Positions 7,385 to 14,272 of a stretch of DNA of 39,662 nt are shown here, one piece after another. A program made the translations under genes and the position numbers. Each line of letters begins with the position of its first letter. Position 1 is the first letter of the stretch. Location of the stretch: positions 1-39,662 of the IMG/VR virus record IMGVR_UViG_3300025525_000034; one strand, given 5' to 3'. The notes below the pieces were generated by a model. That model was not told the DNA's origin. It saw nothing but the letters and a program-made list of their open reading frames with translations, and ran no database searches. This stretch comes from a virus.

Positions 7385-8439
7385 ACCCAGCCGCGAACCA
7401 TAGCGAGCGCATCCTCGAAATGCTCAAGGGCAGCACACAGACCAACCCTACGCATGGAGCTTTCCTGCTGGCAAAAACCGGCCTCGACCCGGACAGCCTG
7501 AACGACGTGCTCGACGATCTGCACGGACGCGGCGCGATCAACCGCGCCACCATCACCAAAGACGGCCGCACCTGGACCGCGCTCTGGCCCACCGGCATCC
7601 CGCCGCGCGCCCTGAGCTGGAAACAGGAGCGCGACCTGGGCACCGGCACCAGCGCCGAGCTGGCGCACAACGTCCAGGCCGCCGCCGAAGCCAGCCGCAA
7701 GATGCACGCCACAGCTCCCGCCAAAGCCCCCGTTAGCCACACCGAACCCGCCCAGGAGAAACCCATGCCGCGCATCGCCAAGCCCGCCGTTGTACAAACC
7801 CAGAAATCCCCGCACGCCCGCACCGATCAACAACCCAACATCGGCCCGGTGCAGACCGAAGTGCTGGCCGCATTGGCGGACGGCGGCAGTTTGAGCCTGG
7901 ATGCGCTCCTGGAACGCTGCCCATCGACGCGCAGCATGATGAGCCTGCGGAAAATCGTCCAGCGGCTGGCGCAGCGTGGGCTGATTGTCTCGACCCGGCT
8001 GAAAGAGAACGCCCAGCGCGCCTATTACAAGCTGGCCGATGCGCCACTGATGCCGGCGGAGCCGCTATGTTCGGAGCTGCCCGGCAACCTGGCGACGCTA
8101 CGCCGGATTGGCGCGGACGACCAGCACCTACCGGAGGAGCCGGCCATCAAGCCCACGCGCAGCAAAGGCCACCAGGAACGTGACCACCTTGCGCACACCA
8201 AGCCGACGTCGATCCCGGCCGCGGAACCGGCGACAGAACCAGCGCAAACCTGGGCTGACGCGGTCTGTGGCCACATCCCGACACCGCTGCGCGACCGCCA
8301 CCCGCGCACCGAAGAGCACGCCACCTTCGCCTTCTACGACGACGGCGCGCTGGAAATCTACCAGGGCGACGAAACCGTGATGCTGCAAGAAAAGCAGGTC
8401 GCGCGGCTGGTCGCCTTTCTGGGACGGATAGCGCCATGA
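7381..8439 (+). CDS. Multi-domain winged-helix early protein
   Basis: This 352-residue protein starts at GTG 7381, overlapping the previous stop. Residues 1-70 hold one winged-helix-like unit (ILEMLKGSTQTNPTHGAFLL .. GRGAINRATI). After a Pro/Ala-rich linker (~100-150), residues ~155-215 hold a second (VQTEVLAALADGGSLSLDAL .. LAQRGLIVSTRLK). A second low-complexity linker leads to a compact C-terminal module, HATFAFYDDGALEIYQGDET, followed by LQEKQVARLVAFLGRI. That module recurs as a terminal unit in Mu-like early proteins. It probably binds nucleic acid; a role in replication or control is inferred. Confidence 0.7.
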   Translation: MNPAANHSERILEMLKGSTQTNPTHGAFLLAKTGLDPDSLNDVLDDLHGRGAINRATITKDGRTWTALWPTGIPPRALSWKQERDLGTGTSAELAHNVQAAAEASRKMHATAPAKAPVSHTEPAQEKPMPRIAKPAVVQTQKSPHARTDQQPNIGPVQTEVLAALADGGSLSLDALLERCPSTRSMMSLRKIVQRLAQRGLIVSTRLKENAQRAYYKLADAPLMPAEPLCSELPGNLATLRRIGADDQHLPEEPAIKPTRSKGHQERDHLAHTKPTSIPAAEPATEPAQTWADAVCGHIPTPLRDRHPRTEEHATFAFYDDGALEIYQGDETVMLQEKQVARLVAFLGRIAP

Positions 8440-8645
8440 CCCAGACCCCCACCCCCACCCTGCACAGCATGAACTACCGCACCGGCGGCATCCAGACCAG
8501 CATCCGGCTATGCCAGATATGCCGGCACGCCCAGCGCACCGACGAAACCTGTCAGCGCACCGGCGAAGTCTGGCGCTGCGCCATCAACAACGCCGTAGTC
8601 AGCCGCAACGGACACTGCGACCAGTTCGAACGGCGGGCGTCATGA
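8436..8645 (+). CDS. Small Cys-rich protein, possible zinc-binding
   Basis: This 69-residue protein overlaps the gene before by ATGA. It has LCQICRHAQR, then TCQRTGEVWRCAINN and GHCDQF, five to six Cys in pairs plus His, a zinc-ribbon-like layout. It is the first of three consecutive early proteins with such motifs. Function is unknown. Confidence 0.65.
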   Translation: MTQTPTPTLHSMNYRTGGIQTSIRLCQICRHAQRTDETCQRTGEVWRCAINNAVVSRNGHCDQFERRAS

Positions 8646-8848
8646 GCAACATCACCGCCGCCAAGTTTGCCATGGGCTACACCCCGGCCAAGGCCCGCCT
8701 GGCGTGCGCCAACTGCGCGCATGCCGAATTCCGCGACACCATCCACCCCACCTGGTGGTGCGACAAAGGCGGTTTCCTCACCAGCCCGCTGGCGATCTGC
8801 GCCCAGCACCGGCCGCTGTACCCCACCGCCGAGCAGGCCGCCGCATGA
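8642..8848 (+). CDS. Small Cys-rich protein, possible zinc-binding
   Basis: This 68-residue protein overlaps its neighbour by ATGA. CANCAHAEF and WWCDKGGF..AICAQH give four Cys and a His in a plausible metal site. The N-terminus MSNITAAKFAMGYTPAKARL is basic. It is translationally coupled to both neighbours. I do not recognise the family. Confidence 0.65.
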   Translation: MSNITAAKFAMGYTPAKARLACANCAHAEFRDTIHPTWWCDKGGFLTSPLAICAQHRPLYPTAEQAAA

Positions 8849-9405
8849 AAGGCACCTGTCCGGGATGCGGCCTCAACGGCGACATCGAAGTCTTCCTGCA
8901 CGACACCGCCTGGCGCGCCGCGCTGGTCCCCGCGCTGGCCCTGCCGGCAGAGCTCAGCGCCAGCCTGCTGCCCTACCTGCGGCTGCTCGGCACAGCCAAG
9001 CGCGGCCTCACCGCGCCGCGCGCCGGCAAGCTGCTGGCCGAGCTGGAAGCCGGCATCAAGTCCGCCCGCGTCAAACGCCACGGCGTCGAACGGGTTGCCC
9101 CGCTGGCGCTATGGAAAGAAGCCCTGGACGAAGTGCTGGCCGCGCGCGACGCCGGCACGCTCGAACTGCCGCTCAAAGGCCACGCCTACCTGTACCAGGT
9201 GGTCTACGCCCTGGCCGGAAAAGCAGCCGGGCGCGACGAGCGCAGCCGCGAAACGCGCGCCCAGGGCGTCACCCCGATCGGCATCAGCAACGCCCACAAA
9301 CCGTTTGACCCGCCGCCGGCCGAGCCCAAGCCGGTGCACAACCCCCAGGCCGCCGCCCGCGCGCTGGCCGACATGAAAACCACGCTCAAAGGAGCCCAGC
9401 AATGA
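8845..9405 (+). CDS. Conserved early protein with N-terminal zinc knuckle
   Basis: This 186-residue protein opens with CPGCG, half of a zinc ribbon. A long helical domain follows (LPYLRLLGTAKRGLTAPRAG, LLAELEAGIKSARVKRHGVE, GHAYLYQVVYALAGKAAGRD). The tail is Pro-rich (FDPPPAEPKPVHNPQAAARA). This combination is seen in early regions of Mu-like phages next to gam. A replication-accessory role is conceivable but not shown. ATG 8845 overlaps the previous stop and the next gene starts in its last codons. Confidence 0.65.
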   Translation: MKGTCPGCGLNGDIEVFLHDTAWRAALVPALALPAELSASLLPYLRLLGTAKRGLTAPRAGKLLAELEAGIKSARVKRHGVERVAPLALWKEALDEVLAARDAGTLELPLKGHAYLYQVVYALAGKAAGRDERSRETRAQGVTPIGISNAHKPFDPPPAEPKPVHNPQAAARALADMKTTLKGAQQ

Positions 9406-9932
9406 CCCAGGCAGCACCGAAGACCCGCATCAAAGCCCCCGCCGTCGCCGTCAGTATTGCCCAGACCCGCGACCAGGTCGCACTCGAAATCAAGGCGCTG
9501 GGCGACGCGCAACGCATGATGACCCGCGAAATGGCCGCCATGAACGACGACATCGCCATCGTTACCGCCCGCCACCAACCCGCGCTGGACGCCATGAAGG
9601 CCCAAATAGACGCCCTGCAAACCAGCATACAGGGCTGGTGCGAGGCCAACCGGGACGAACTCACCAACGGCGGCAAAACCAAAACCGCCAACCTGGTAAC
9701 CGGCGAAGTGCAATGGCGCCAGCGTCCGCCCAGCGTGCGCATCCGCGCCCAGGAAATGGTCATCGAGACCTTGGAAAAGCTCGGCATGACCCGCTTTTTG
9801 CGCGTCAAAACCGAGATCAACAAAGAAGCCGTACTGGCCGAACCGCAAGCCGTCTCCGGCATTGCCGGGCTGGGCATCAGCAGCGGCGTGGAAGATTTTG
9901 TGATCACCCCGTTCGAACAAACGGCCCCCTGA
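9402..9932 (+). CDS. gam: Gam-like host nuclease inhibitor
   Basis: This 176-residue protein matches Mu Gam in length (174) and pattern. A long N-terminal coiled region (QVALEIKALGDAQRMMTREM .. MKAQIDALQTSIQGWCEANR) is followed by the beta-rich part (TANLVTGEVQWRQRPPSVRI .. FLRVKTEINKEAVL). Gam binds double-strand DNA ends as a Ku-like dimer and shields transposing DNA from exonucleases such as RecBCD. It overlaps the previous gene by ATGA-type coupling. Confidence 0.92.
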   Translation: MTQAAPKTRIKAPAVAVSIAQTRDQVALEIKALGDAQRMMTREMAAMNDDIAIVTARHQPALDAMKAQIDALQTSIQGWCEANRDELTNGGKTKTANLVTGEVQWRQRPPSVRIRAQEMVIETLEKLGMTRFLRVKTEINKEAVLAEPQAVSGIAGLGISSGVEDFVITPFEQTAP

Positions 9933-10077
9933 CATCTGCACCCCAGGAAACCGTGGGCAAACGGAACCCGCCGGCATGGAAAAAGCAAAGACGCCCTCCC
10001 TTCCGCAAAACAGCGCGGTGCAAGGCGCGCCAGGAACCGGCACCCCAACACTCAACCGCACCACCAGGAGAAACACC

Positions 10078-10371
10078 ATGAACCAGAAAGACCTGATCGA
10101 CGAAATCCAGACCCACGCCAACCGCACGTTCGAGCGCAACGTGTCCAAGGCGGATATCAACGCCGTACTGGATTCGCTGACCGGCATTGCCATCCAGGAG
10201 CTGGGCACCGAAGGCGGCGAGATCCCGCTGCCGGGCCTGGGCAAGCTCAAGGCCGATGTCCGCGCCGCGCGCACCGGCCGCAACCCGTCCACGGGTGCTG
10301 CCATCGAGATACCGGCACGCAATATCGTCAAGTTCAGCGCCAGCAAGGTGTTGAAAGACGCGCTGGCGTAA
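10078..10371 (+). CDS. HU/IHF-family DNA-bending protein
   Basis: This 97-residue protein is of typical HU length. It has the dimerisation helices (MNQKDLIDEIQTHANRTFER), the GLGKLKADVRAARTGRNPST turn with its DNA-binding arm, and the closing helix FSASKVLKDAL. HU and IHF assist Mu transposition by bending the end and enhancer DNA; a phage copy could supply this. AGGAGA lies 6 bases before ATG 10078. The 145 bases between gam and this gene show no other supported feature. Confidence 0.9.
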   Translation: MNQKDLIDEIQTHANRTFERNVSKADINAVLDSLTGIAIQELGTEGGEIPLPGLGKLKADVRAARTGRNPSTGAAIEIPARNIVKFSASKVLKDALA

Positions 10372-10381
10372 CGCTCACCTC

Positions 10382-10411
10382 GATCGCCTTGCCGACGCCG
10401 GCAGGGCGATC
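10382..10411 (+). repeat. 13-bp stem hairpin between HU-like gene and next gene
   Basis: GATCGCC-T-TGCCG (10382-10394) pairs with CGGCA-G-GGCGATC (10399-10411) around ACGC, the T/G pair being a wobble. No U-run follows, so it is more likely an RNA stability or attenuation element than a full terminator. Confidence 0.45.
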
Positions 10412-10443
10412 CGGGAGATCGTTACCACCACAAGGATGCCCTA

Positions 10444-10854
10444 ATGAAACTGACCAAAGACCAACGCGCCGAACTGGAAAGCAAACTCAGCCTTCCGTGG
10501 GGCAGCGTGCGCTTGATCTGCGACGGCCGCGAAATAACGCTGCAAGTTCGCCGCGAAAAGGCGTTGTCATATCGTGTCATCACCTTTATCGATGGCTTTT
10601 TCAAATACGAATGGTGCGACGTAAAAGCCGGGCATCCTGAATCCAGATTCCTGCGCAAATCGGTGCGGCAGTTGTATTCGGCAAAGGACAAGGCCGCATT
10701 TGAAAAGGTGTTCGGAAAGCGCGCGGCCAAGGCCGATAAGCACCTCAACGCAACCTTCACAATGCTTCACCCCGACTGGTCCAGCGGCAAGGCCGTGATA
10801 AACCACCTGTGCAAGGTCTGCGAGTCGGTGGAAGTGGTCGAGGCCGACAAATGA
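10444..10854 (+). CDS. Conserved phage protein, function unknown
   Basis: This 136-residue protein (MKLTKDQRAELESKLSLPWG .. CKVCESVEVVEADK) has an alpha/beta look. A beta segment with REITLQVRREKALSYRVITF is followed by a basic helical region (KDKAAFEKVFGKRAAKADKH) and a CKVC pair near the end. Its base composition is slightly more A+T-rich than that of its neighbours. Similar proteins occur between gam and gemA in Mu-like prophages. No function is assigned. Confidence 0.65.
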   Translation: MKLTKDQRAELESKLSLPWGSVRLICDGREITLQVRREKALSYRVITFIDGFFKYEWCDVKAGHPESRFLRKSVRQLYSAKDKAAFEKVFGKRAAKADKHLNATFTMLHPDWSSGKAVINHLCKVCESVEVVEADK

Positions 10855-11066
10855 AAAAGCAGCCACAAGACCGGGCGGTTACAGCGGCGGCGATCAAAGC
10901 CGCGAAAAAACTCGAAGAAGCCGCGCAGGCGGTGAATGCGTATTTGTCTGCCTGTCTACAAGCGGGTCATGCGGATCTGCGGGGCATCGGTGATAGCCGC
11001 CGAATCTTGATCGAAGACATCAGCGAATACGCCTGCCACTTGAATAGCGTTTACCAAAAGCCATGA
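10851..11066 (+). CDS. Small helical phage protein
   Basis: This 71-residue, Lys- and Ala-rich helical protein (MKKQPQDRAVTAAAIKAAKK .. YACHLNSVYQKP) has an ATG (10851) that overlaps the previous stop, and its own end overlaps the start of gemA. It is tightly coupled on both sides. The family is not recognised. Confidence 0.6.
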   Translation: MKKQPQDRAVTAAAIKAAKKLEEAAQAVNAYLSACLQAGHADLRGIGDSRRILIEDISEYACHLNSVYQKP

Positions 11067-11512
11067 CCGAAGCCCGCAAAATCTACCGCGCATGCTGCAA
11101 AGCCCTGGGCCTGGACGACGACACCCGCCGCGCCATGAACGTCAAAATCACCGGCAAGGCCAGCAGCGCCGATTTCACCGCTGACGACTGGCGCCGGATG
11201 ATTGCCCACGTCACCCGCGCCACCAACGCCCCGGCGCGCCAGCCCAACGAATGGGCCTGGGTCGACAGCGCCTCCGAAGACCGGCAACCCATGCTGCGCA
11301 AGCTGATCATGCTCGCCAAGGCCGCCGGCATCGCCCGTGGCAAACAGATCGCCTACATCGAAGGCATCGCCAAACAGGCCGCCGGGATCAAGGGCGGCAG
11401 CGTCGCCAAACCCTTGCGCCTGTGCGACAGCGCCGAACTGCGCGTGCTGGTGCAAGCGCTCAGCGTCTACAACGCCCGGCGCAGAAAGGCCAGCCAAGAG
11501 GCAACCCAATGA
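11063..11512 (+). CDS. gemA: GemA / gp16 family regulatory protein
   Basis: This 149-residue protein matches the Mu gp16 (GemA) family. It begins ARKIYRACCKALGLDDDTRR with the typical NVKITGKASSADFTADDWRR, then MLRKLIMLAKAAGIARGKQI and LRLCDSAELRVLVQALSVYN. In Mu, GemA affects host gene expression and DNA supercoiling. It precedes the Mor-type activator here, as in Mu. The overlap with the next gene (ATGA type) implies coupled translation. Confidence 0.88.
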   Translation: MTEARKIYRACCKALGLDDDTRRAMNVKITGKASSADFTADDWRRMIAHVTRATNAPARQPNEWAWVDSASEDRQPMLRKLIMLAKAAGIARGKQIAYIEGIAKQAAGIKGGSVAKPLRLCDSAELRVLVQALSVYNARRRKASQEATQ

Positions 11513-11928
11513 AACTCAACCTCGACCGCCTGCCTGCCTCGATGCGGCTGATCGTCGAGCTGATCGGCCTGCCCGCCGTGCTGCGCCTGGTCGAAGAATA
11601 CGGCGGTACCACCATCTGGCCGGCGAATACCGGCGCCAGCGGCGCGCACCTGGCCGACGTGCTGGGCGAAGCCGCCGCCGCCGCGCTGTGCGCGCACTTC
11701 CGCGAACCCATCTACATTCCGCTGTGCCGCGCCGCGCTGATCGCCGTCGAGCACGACGCCATCCGCACTGAAGGCGACGAGCTCGAACGCAATGGCCTCA
11801 GCGCCCGCGAAGCCGTCGCCCAACTGGCGCGCAAATACCGGCACAGCGACCGCTACATCTGGACCATACGCAAACGCGCCAACCACGGCGGCGAGGTCGC
11901 CGAAACCAAGCAGGGCAGTTTGTTTTGA
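11509..11928 (+). CDS. mor: Mor/C-family transcription activator
   Basis: This 139-residue protein matches Mor/C: an N-terminal dimerisation part (ASMRLIVELIGLPAVLRLVE, EYGGTTIWPA) and a C-terminal HTH (GLSAREAVAQLARKYRHSDR, YIWTIRKR). Mor and C bind dyad sites just upstream of weak promoters and recruit RNA polymerase for middle and late transcription. Only one family member is seen in this window, so it may do both jobs. Its likely targets are the dyad-bearing elements at 13391, 22436 and 27670. Mu Mor has 129 residues. Confidence 0.88.
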   Translation: MKLNLDRLPASMRLIVELIGLPAVLRLVEEYGGTTIWPANTGASGAHLADVLGEAAAAALCAHFREPIYIPLCRAALIAVEHDAIRTEGDELERNGLSAREAVAQLARKYRHSDRYIWTIRKRANHGGEVAETKQGSLF

Positions 11929-11962
11929 CCGCTGATTTGTTTTAACCACCGAAAGGAACGCC

Positions 11963-12238
11963 ATGAACTACCAAGCCCTGGGCGAATACACCGCCTACCA
12001 ACAACAAGCCCGCGACGCCGCGGACCGGCGCTTTGCCCTGCTGCACAACCTGGGCGGCCAGCTCAGCCGGCTGGCCGGCGAACCCGAACGCAACGCCGAC
12101 TATGCCGCCCTGGCCGACAGTCTGCGCCAGGCCGAACAAGCCGAATGCGAATGCAGCGCCGCCCTGGCGCGCGCCAACGCCGCCGCCGCCCTGTGCGGCA
12201 AACCTGAACTCAGCGCCGGCCAGTTTCGGCGCGGTTGA
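11963..12238 (+). CDS. Small helical protein, function unknown
   Basis: This 91-residue, Ala-rich helical protein (MNYQALGEYTAYQQQARDAA .. CGKPELSAGQFRRG) has heptad-like spacing that suggests a coiled coil. GAAAGGA precedes ATG 11963 at good distance. It lies 34 bases after mor and is followed by the long structured leader of the Rha-family gene. The family is not recognised. Confidence 0.6.
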   Translation: MNYQALGEYTAYQQQARDAADRRFALLHNLGGQLSRLAGEPERNADYAALADSLRQAEQAECECSAALARANAAAALCGKPELSAGQFRRG

Positions 12239-12273
12239 TTTGACACCAACGCGGAAACCGCCTAAAAAGCGGG

Positions 12274-12444
12274 CAGGTGCTGAAAACACCTACGTAGCGG
12301 TTCCCGCGCCCGAAGTTGCGGTTTTTTTACGTCCATTGGTTGTGATCAATGGCCGGGTGTGGACGAATACAAGACCCCGCAAGGGGAAATAAGTCCGCCG
12401 CCTACGTACGGTTTTCAGCACCTGGCCGCCCCGTCCTTACGGGG
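12274..12444 (+). ncRNA. Long inverted-repeat leader upstream of rha, C4-antisense-RNA-like
   Basis: CAGGTGCTGAAAAC at 12274-12287 and its exact complement GTTTTCAGCACCTG at 12411-12424 close a ~150-base structure. Inside them TACGTA (12291-12296 and 12403-12408) and GCGG/CCGC extend the pairing. Two perfect hairpins lie within: CCATTG..CAATGG (12333-12352) and CCCC-GCAA-GGGG (12375-12386). A third, CCCCGT-CCTT-ACGGGG (12429-12444), follows just before the ribosome site GGAAAGGA of the Rha gene. Phages such as P1/P7 place the C4 antisense RNA ahead of antirepressor operons, with flanking complementary segments. The resemblance is in layout; a covariance search is needed to confirm it. Confidence 0.5.
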
Positions 12445-12471
12445 TAACCATCCCTGGAAAGGATACGTATC

Positions 12472-13071
12472 ATGACCCAAACCATACCGGCTCCGGCCGA
12501 CACCCTAGTCACCTTGCACGGTGACCACCCCACCACCAGCAGCCTGATCATTGCCCGCCACTTCGGCAAGTCGCACAAAGACGTGCTGCGCGCCATCGAC
12601 AACCTGGAATGCAGCACAGAATTCTGGCGGCGCAATTTTGAGCTGTCAGATTACGTCGACCAGCGCGGCAAGCGGCAACCCATGTACAACGTGACCCGCG
12701 ACGGCTTCATGCTGGCCGGCATGGGCTTCAACGGCGCGCAGGCGGTGCGCATGAAGGAAGGCTTCATCACCGCCTTCAACGGCATGGAAACCGCCCTGCG
12801 CCAGCGTGCCGAGGCCGACATTCACCGCCTCGCCGCCGTCATCGCCCCCGAGTTGTTGCGCGCCGATCCGCGTCGCCGGCAACTGGTTCGCTACCGCAAG
12901 ATGGGCCTCACCATGCCGGAAATCCGCCTGCTGACCGGGCGCGGTGAAAAGGGCCTGCGCAGCGAATACCGCCTGCTCGAAGCCTGCGGTCTGCTGCAAG
13001 TTGACCCCCAGCGCCAGCGCCGCCGCGACGTGGCGCGCAACAATCTGGCGTTGGTCGGGGTGGCCGCATGA
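12472..13071 (+). CDS. Rha-family phage regulatory protein
   Basis: This 199-residue protein has an N-terminal pRha domain: TSSLIIARHFGKSHKDVLRA, IDNLECSTEFWRRNF, RQPMYNVTRDGFMLAGMGFN and VRMKEGFITAFNGME. The C-terminal ~80 residues hold a helix-turn-helix-like part (YRKMGLTMPEIRLLTGRGEK, LRSEYRLLEACGLLQV). Rha-type proteins are phage regulators, in some phages interfering with growth when host factors are absent. The gene sits behind an elaborate leader and a GGAAAGGA ribosome site, so post-transcriptional control is likely. Confidence 0.85.
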   Translation: MTQTIPAPADTLVTLHGDHPTTSSLIIARHFGKSHKDVLRAIDNLECSTEFWRRNFELSDYVDQRGKRQPMYNVTRDGFMLAGMGFNGAQAVRMKEGFITAFNGMETALRQRAEADIHRLAAVIAPELLRADPRRRQLVRYRKMGLTMPEIRLLTGRGEKGLRSEYRLLEACGLLQVDPQRQRRRDVARNNLALVGVAA

Positions 13072-13268
13072 CCCAGCCCGCGCAAGAACCCCTCTCCACC
13101 CAGGCCGCCCGCATCGCCAGCCTGACCACCGCCGCCAACTACCTGTTGTCCGGATGCCACCCGGCCGAGCCGCGCGTCACGGAATGCCTGGTTCTCGACC
13201 TGCTGGACTGCGCCGGCATCCTCGCCGCGCAACTGAGCGAGCAGGCGGAACGGCTCGAAGCGGCGTAA
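13068..13268 (+). CDS. Small helical protein, last gene before the terminator
   Basis: This 66-residue protein (MTQPAQEPLSTQAARIASLT .. SEQAERLEAA) overlaps the Rha gene by ATGA and ends 16 bases before the terminator hairpins. It is helical and contains three Cys. Function is unknown. Confidence 0.6.
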   Translation: MTQPAQEPLSTQAARIASLTTAANYLLSGCHPAEPRVTECLVLDLLDCAGILAAQLSEQAERLEAA

Positions 13269-13283
13269 GGTATCGACTCCCTG

Positions 13284-13339
13284 GCCGCTGCAACAGCGGC
13301 TTTCCGCCCCGGCCCGCCCTGCGCGTCGGGGCTTTTTTT
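13284..13339 (+). terminator. Double-hairpin rho-independent terminator of the early/middle region
   Basis: GCCGCTG-CAA-CAGCGGC (13284-13300) is followed by GCCCCG (13306-13311) pairing with CGGGGC (13327-13332) and then seven T (13333-13339). This is a strong intrinsic terminator that separates the early/middle operon from the lysis and late genes. Confidence 0.8.
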
Positions 13340-13392
13340 CACCCTTCACCCTTCACCCTTCACCCTTCACCCTTCACCCTTCACCCTTCACC
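13338..13392 (+). repeat. TTCACCC heptamer tandem repeat
   Basis: Seven perfect copies of TTCACCC (13338-13386) and a partial eighth (TTCACC, 13387-13392) run from the U-tract of the terminator to the start of the 55-nt element ahead of the amidase gene. The array is in noncoding DNA. Its copy number should be prone to slippage and would change the distance between terminator and late promoter element. Confidence 0.9.
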
Positions 13393-13445
13393 GCTGACCC
13401 CCATCAGCATCCCCGCATCGCGCGCGCGTGGCGAAACTGGCCGCC
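13391..13445 (+). promoter_or_regulatory. 55-nt late-operon head element, copy 1 (lysis module)
   Basis: It starts CCGCTGACCCCCATCAG, with dyad GCTGA..TCAGC. A C-rich part and GCATCGCGCGCGCG follow, and it ends GAAACTGGCCGCC directly at ATG 13446. No Shine-Dalgarno sequence is visible. The same start motif stands exactly 55 bases before the ATG at 22491 and 27725. Copy 1 is the most diverged of the three and lacks the large hairpin upstream. It corresponds in place to the Mu lysis promoter. Confidence 0.6.
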
Positions 13446-14036
13446 ATGTCTACGCCAGCCAACCCCCTCGCCCCAGCCCGAAATATCCGGCTGATCGTCA
13501 TCCACTGCGCGGCCACGCCCAACGGCCGCACGCTGTTCAGCGGCAAACCCGGCACGCCCGGCTGGCGCGATCCGGCCATCGAAATCGACCTGTGGCACAA
13601 ACAGGCGGGCTTCCAGCGCGATACCTACTGGCGCGGCCGGCAGAACGGCCGGCTGGCGCACATCGGCTACCACTACGTCATTGCCCGCAATGCCGCCGTG
13701 TTCACCGGCCGACATGACGACGAGCCCGGCGCCCACGCCGCCGGCTGGAACGCCGCATCGCTCGGCGTCTGCCTGGTCGGCATGGACCAATACACCCGGC
13801 TGCAATGGGCGCAACTGGCGCAAACCGTCGGCGGCCTGGCGCGCCGGCTGAACATCCCGCTCGCCCCGCCCGTGCTCGCCGTGCGCGACGGCAAGCGCTA
13901 CATCACCACCCCCGGCATCTGCGGCCACCGCGAACTACCCGGCGTCGCCAAAACCTGCCCCGGCTTCTCGGTCAAGGACTGGCTGACCGGCGGCCTGCAA
14001 GCGCTCGCCGGTCATGTGGTGGATGACCCCGCATGA
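13446..14036 (+). CDS. Phage endolysin, N-acetylmuramoyl-L-alanine amidase
   Basis: This 196-residue Amidase_2/T7-lysozyme-type enzyme cuts the amide bond between muramic acid and the peptide stem for host lysis. Probable zinc ligands are H20 (LIVIHCAA), H161 (GICGHRELPG) and C171 (KTCPGF). GYHYVIARNAAVFTGR and GWNAASLGVCLVGMDQY are typical of the family. There is no signal peptide, so export depends on the holin-like protein coded next. The start at 13446 is set by the conserved GCCGCCATG of the upstream element; 13428 in frame is less likely. Confidence 0.92.
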   Translation: MSTPANPLAPARNIRLIVIHCAATPNGRTLFSGKPGTPGWRDPAIEIDLWHKQAGFQRDTYWRGRQNGRLAHIGYHYVIARNAAVFTGRHDDEPGAHAAGWNAASLGVCLVGMDQYTRLQWAQLAQTVGGLARRLNIPLAPPVLAVRDGKRYITTPGICGHRELPGVAKTCPGFSVKDWLTGGLQALAGHVVDDPA

Positions 14037-14272
14037 CCCCGCACATCACCCCCGGCATCGCCCTGGATCGCTGGAAAAACCGCCGCGCCATGGCCTGGCT
14101 GACACTGGTCGCCGCGCTGCTGTTCCCGCTGCTGGCGACGGTTGCCGACAGCGCCACGCTCACCGCGCTGACCGGGCCGTTTTACCTGTTCGCCGGTGGC
14201 GTGGTTGCCGCCTACATCGGCTTCGCCACTCTCGACGACCGCTGGCAGAAACCGGAGCCACCGCATGTTTAA
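14033..14272 (+). CDS. Holin-like small membrane protein
   Basis: This 79-residue protein overlaps the amidase by ATGA. It has two membrane segments (AMAWLTLVAALLFPLLATVA and GPFYLFAGGVVAAYIGFATL) joined by a short polar loop. A basic N-terminus and a charged C-terminus complete the class II holin plan. Its place between endolysin and Rz supports the role. Confidence 0.75.
   Translation: MTPHITPGIALDRWKNRRAMAWLTLVAALLFPLLATVADSATLTALTGPFYLFAGGVVAAYIGFATLDDRWQKPEPPHV

Noticed and set aside
9976-10077. N-terminal extension of the HU-like protein
   Set aside because: HU proteins start at MNQKDLID, and AGGAGA precedes that ATG; the extension is low-complexity.
13441-13448. GCCGCCATG as a eukaryotic Kozak signal
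   Set aside because: The context is a bacterial prophage; the similarity is coincidental, and the sequence is explained by the shared 55-nt element.
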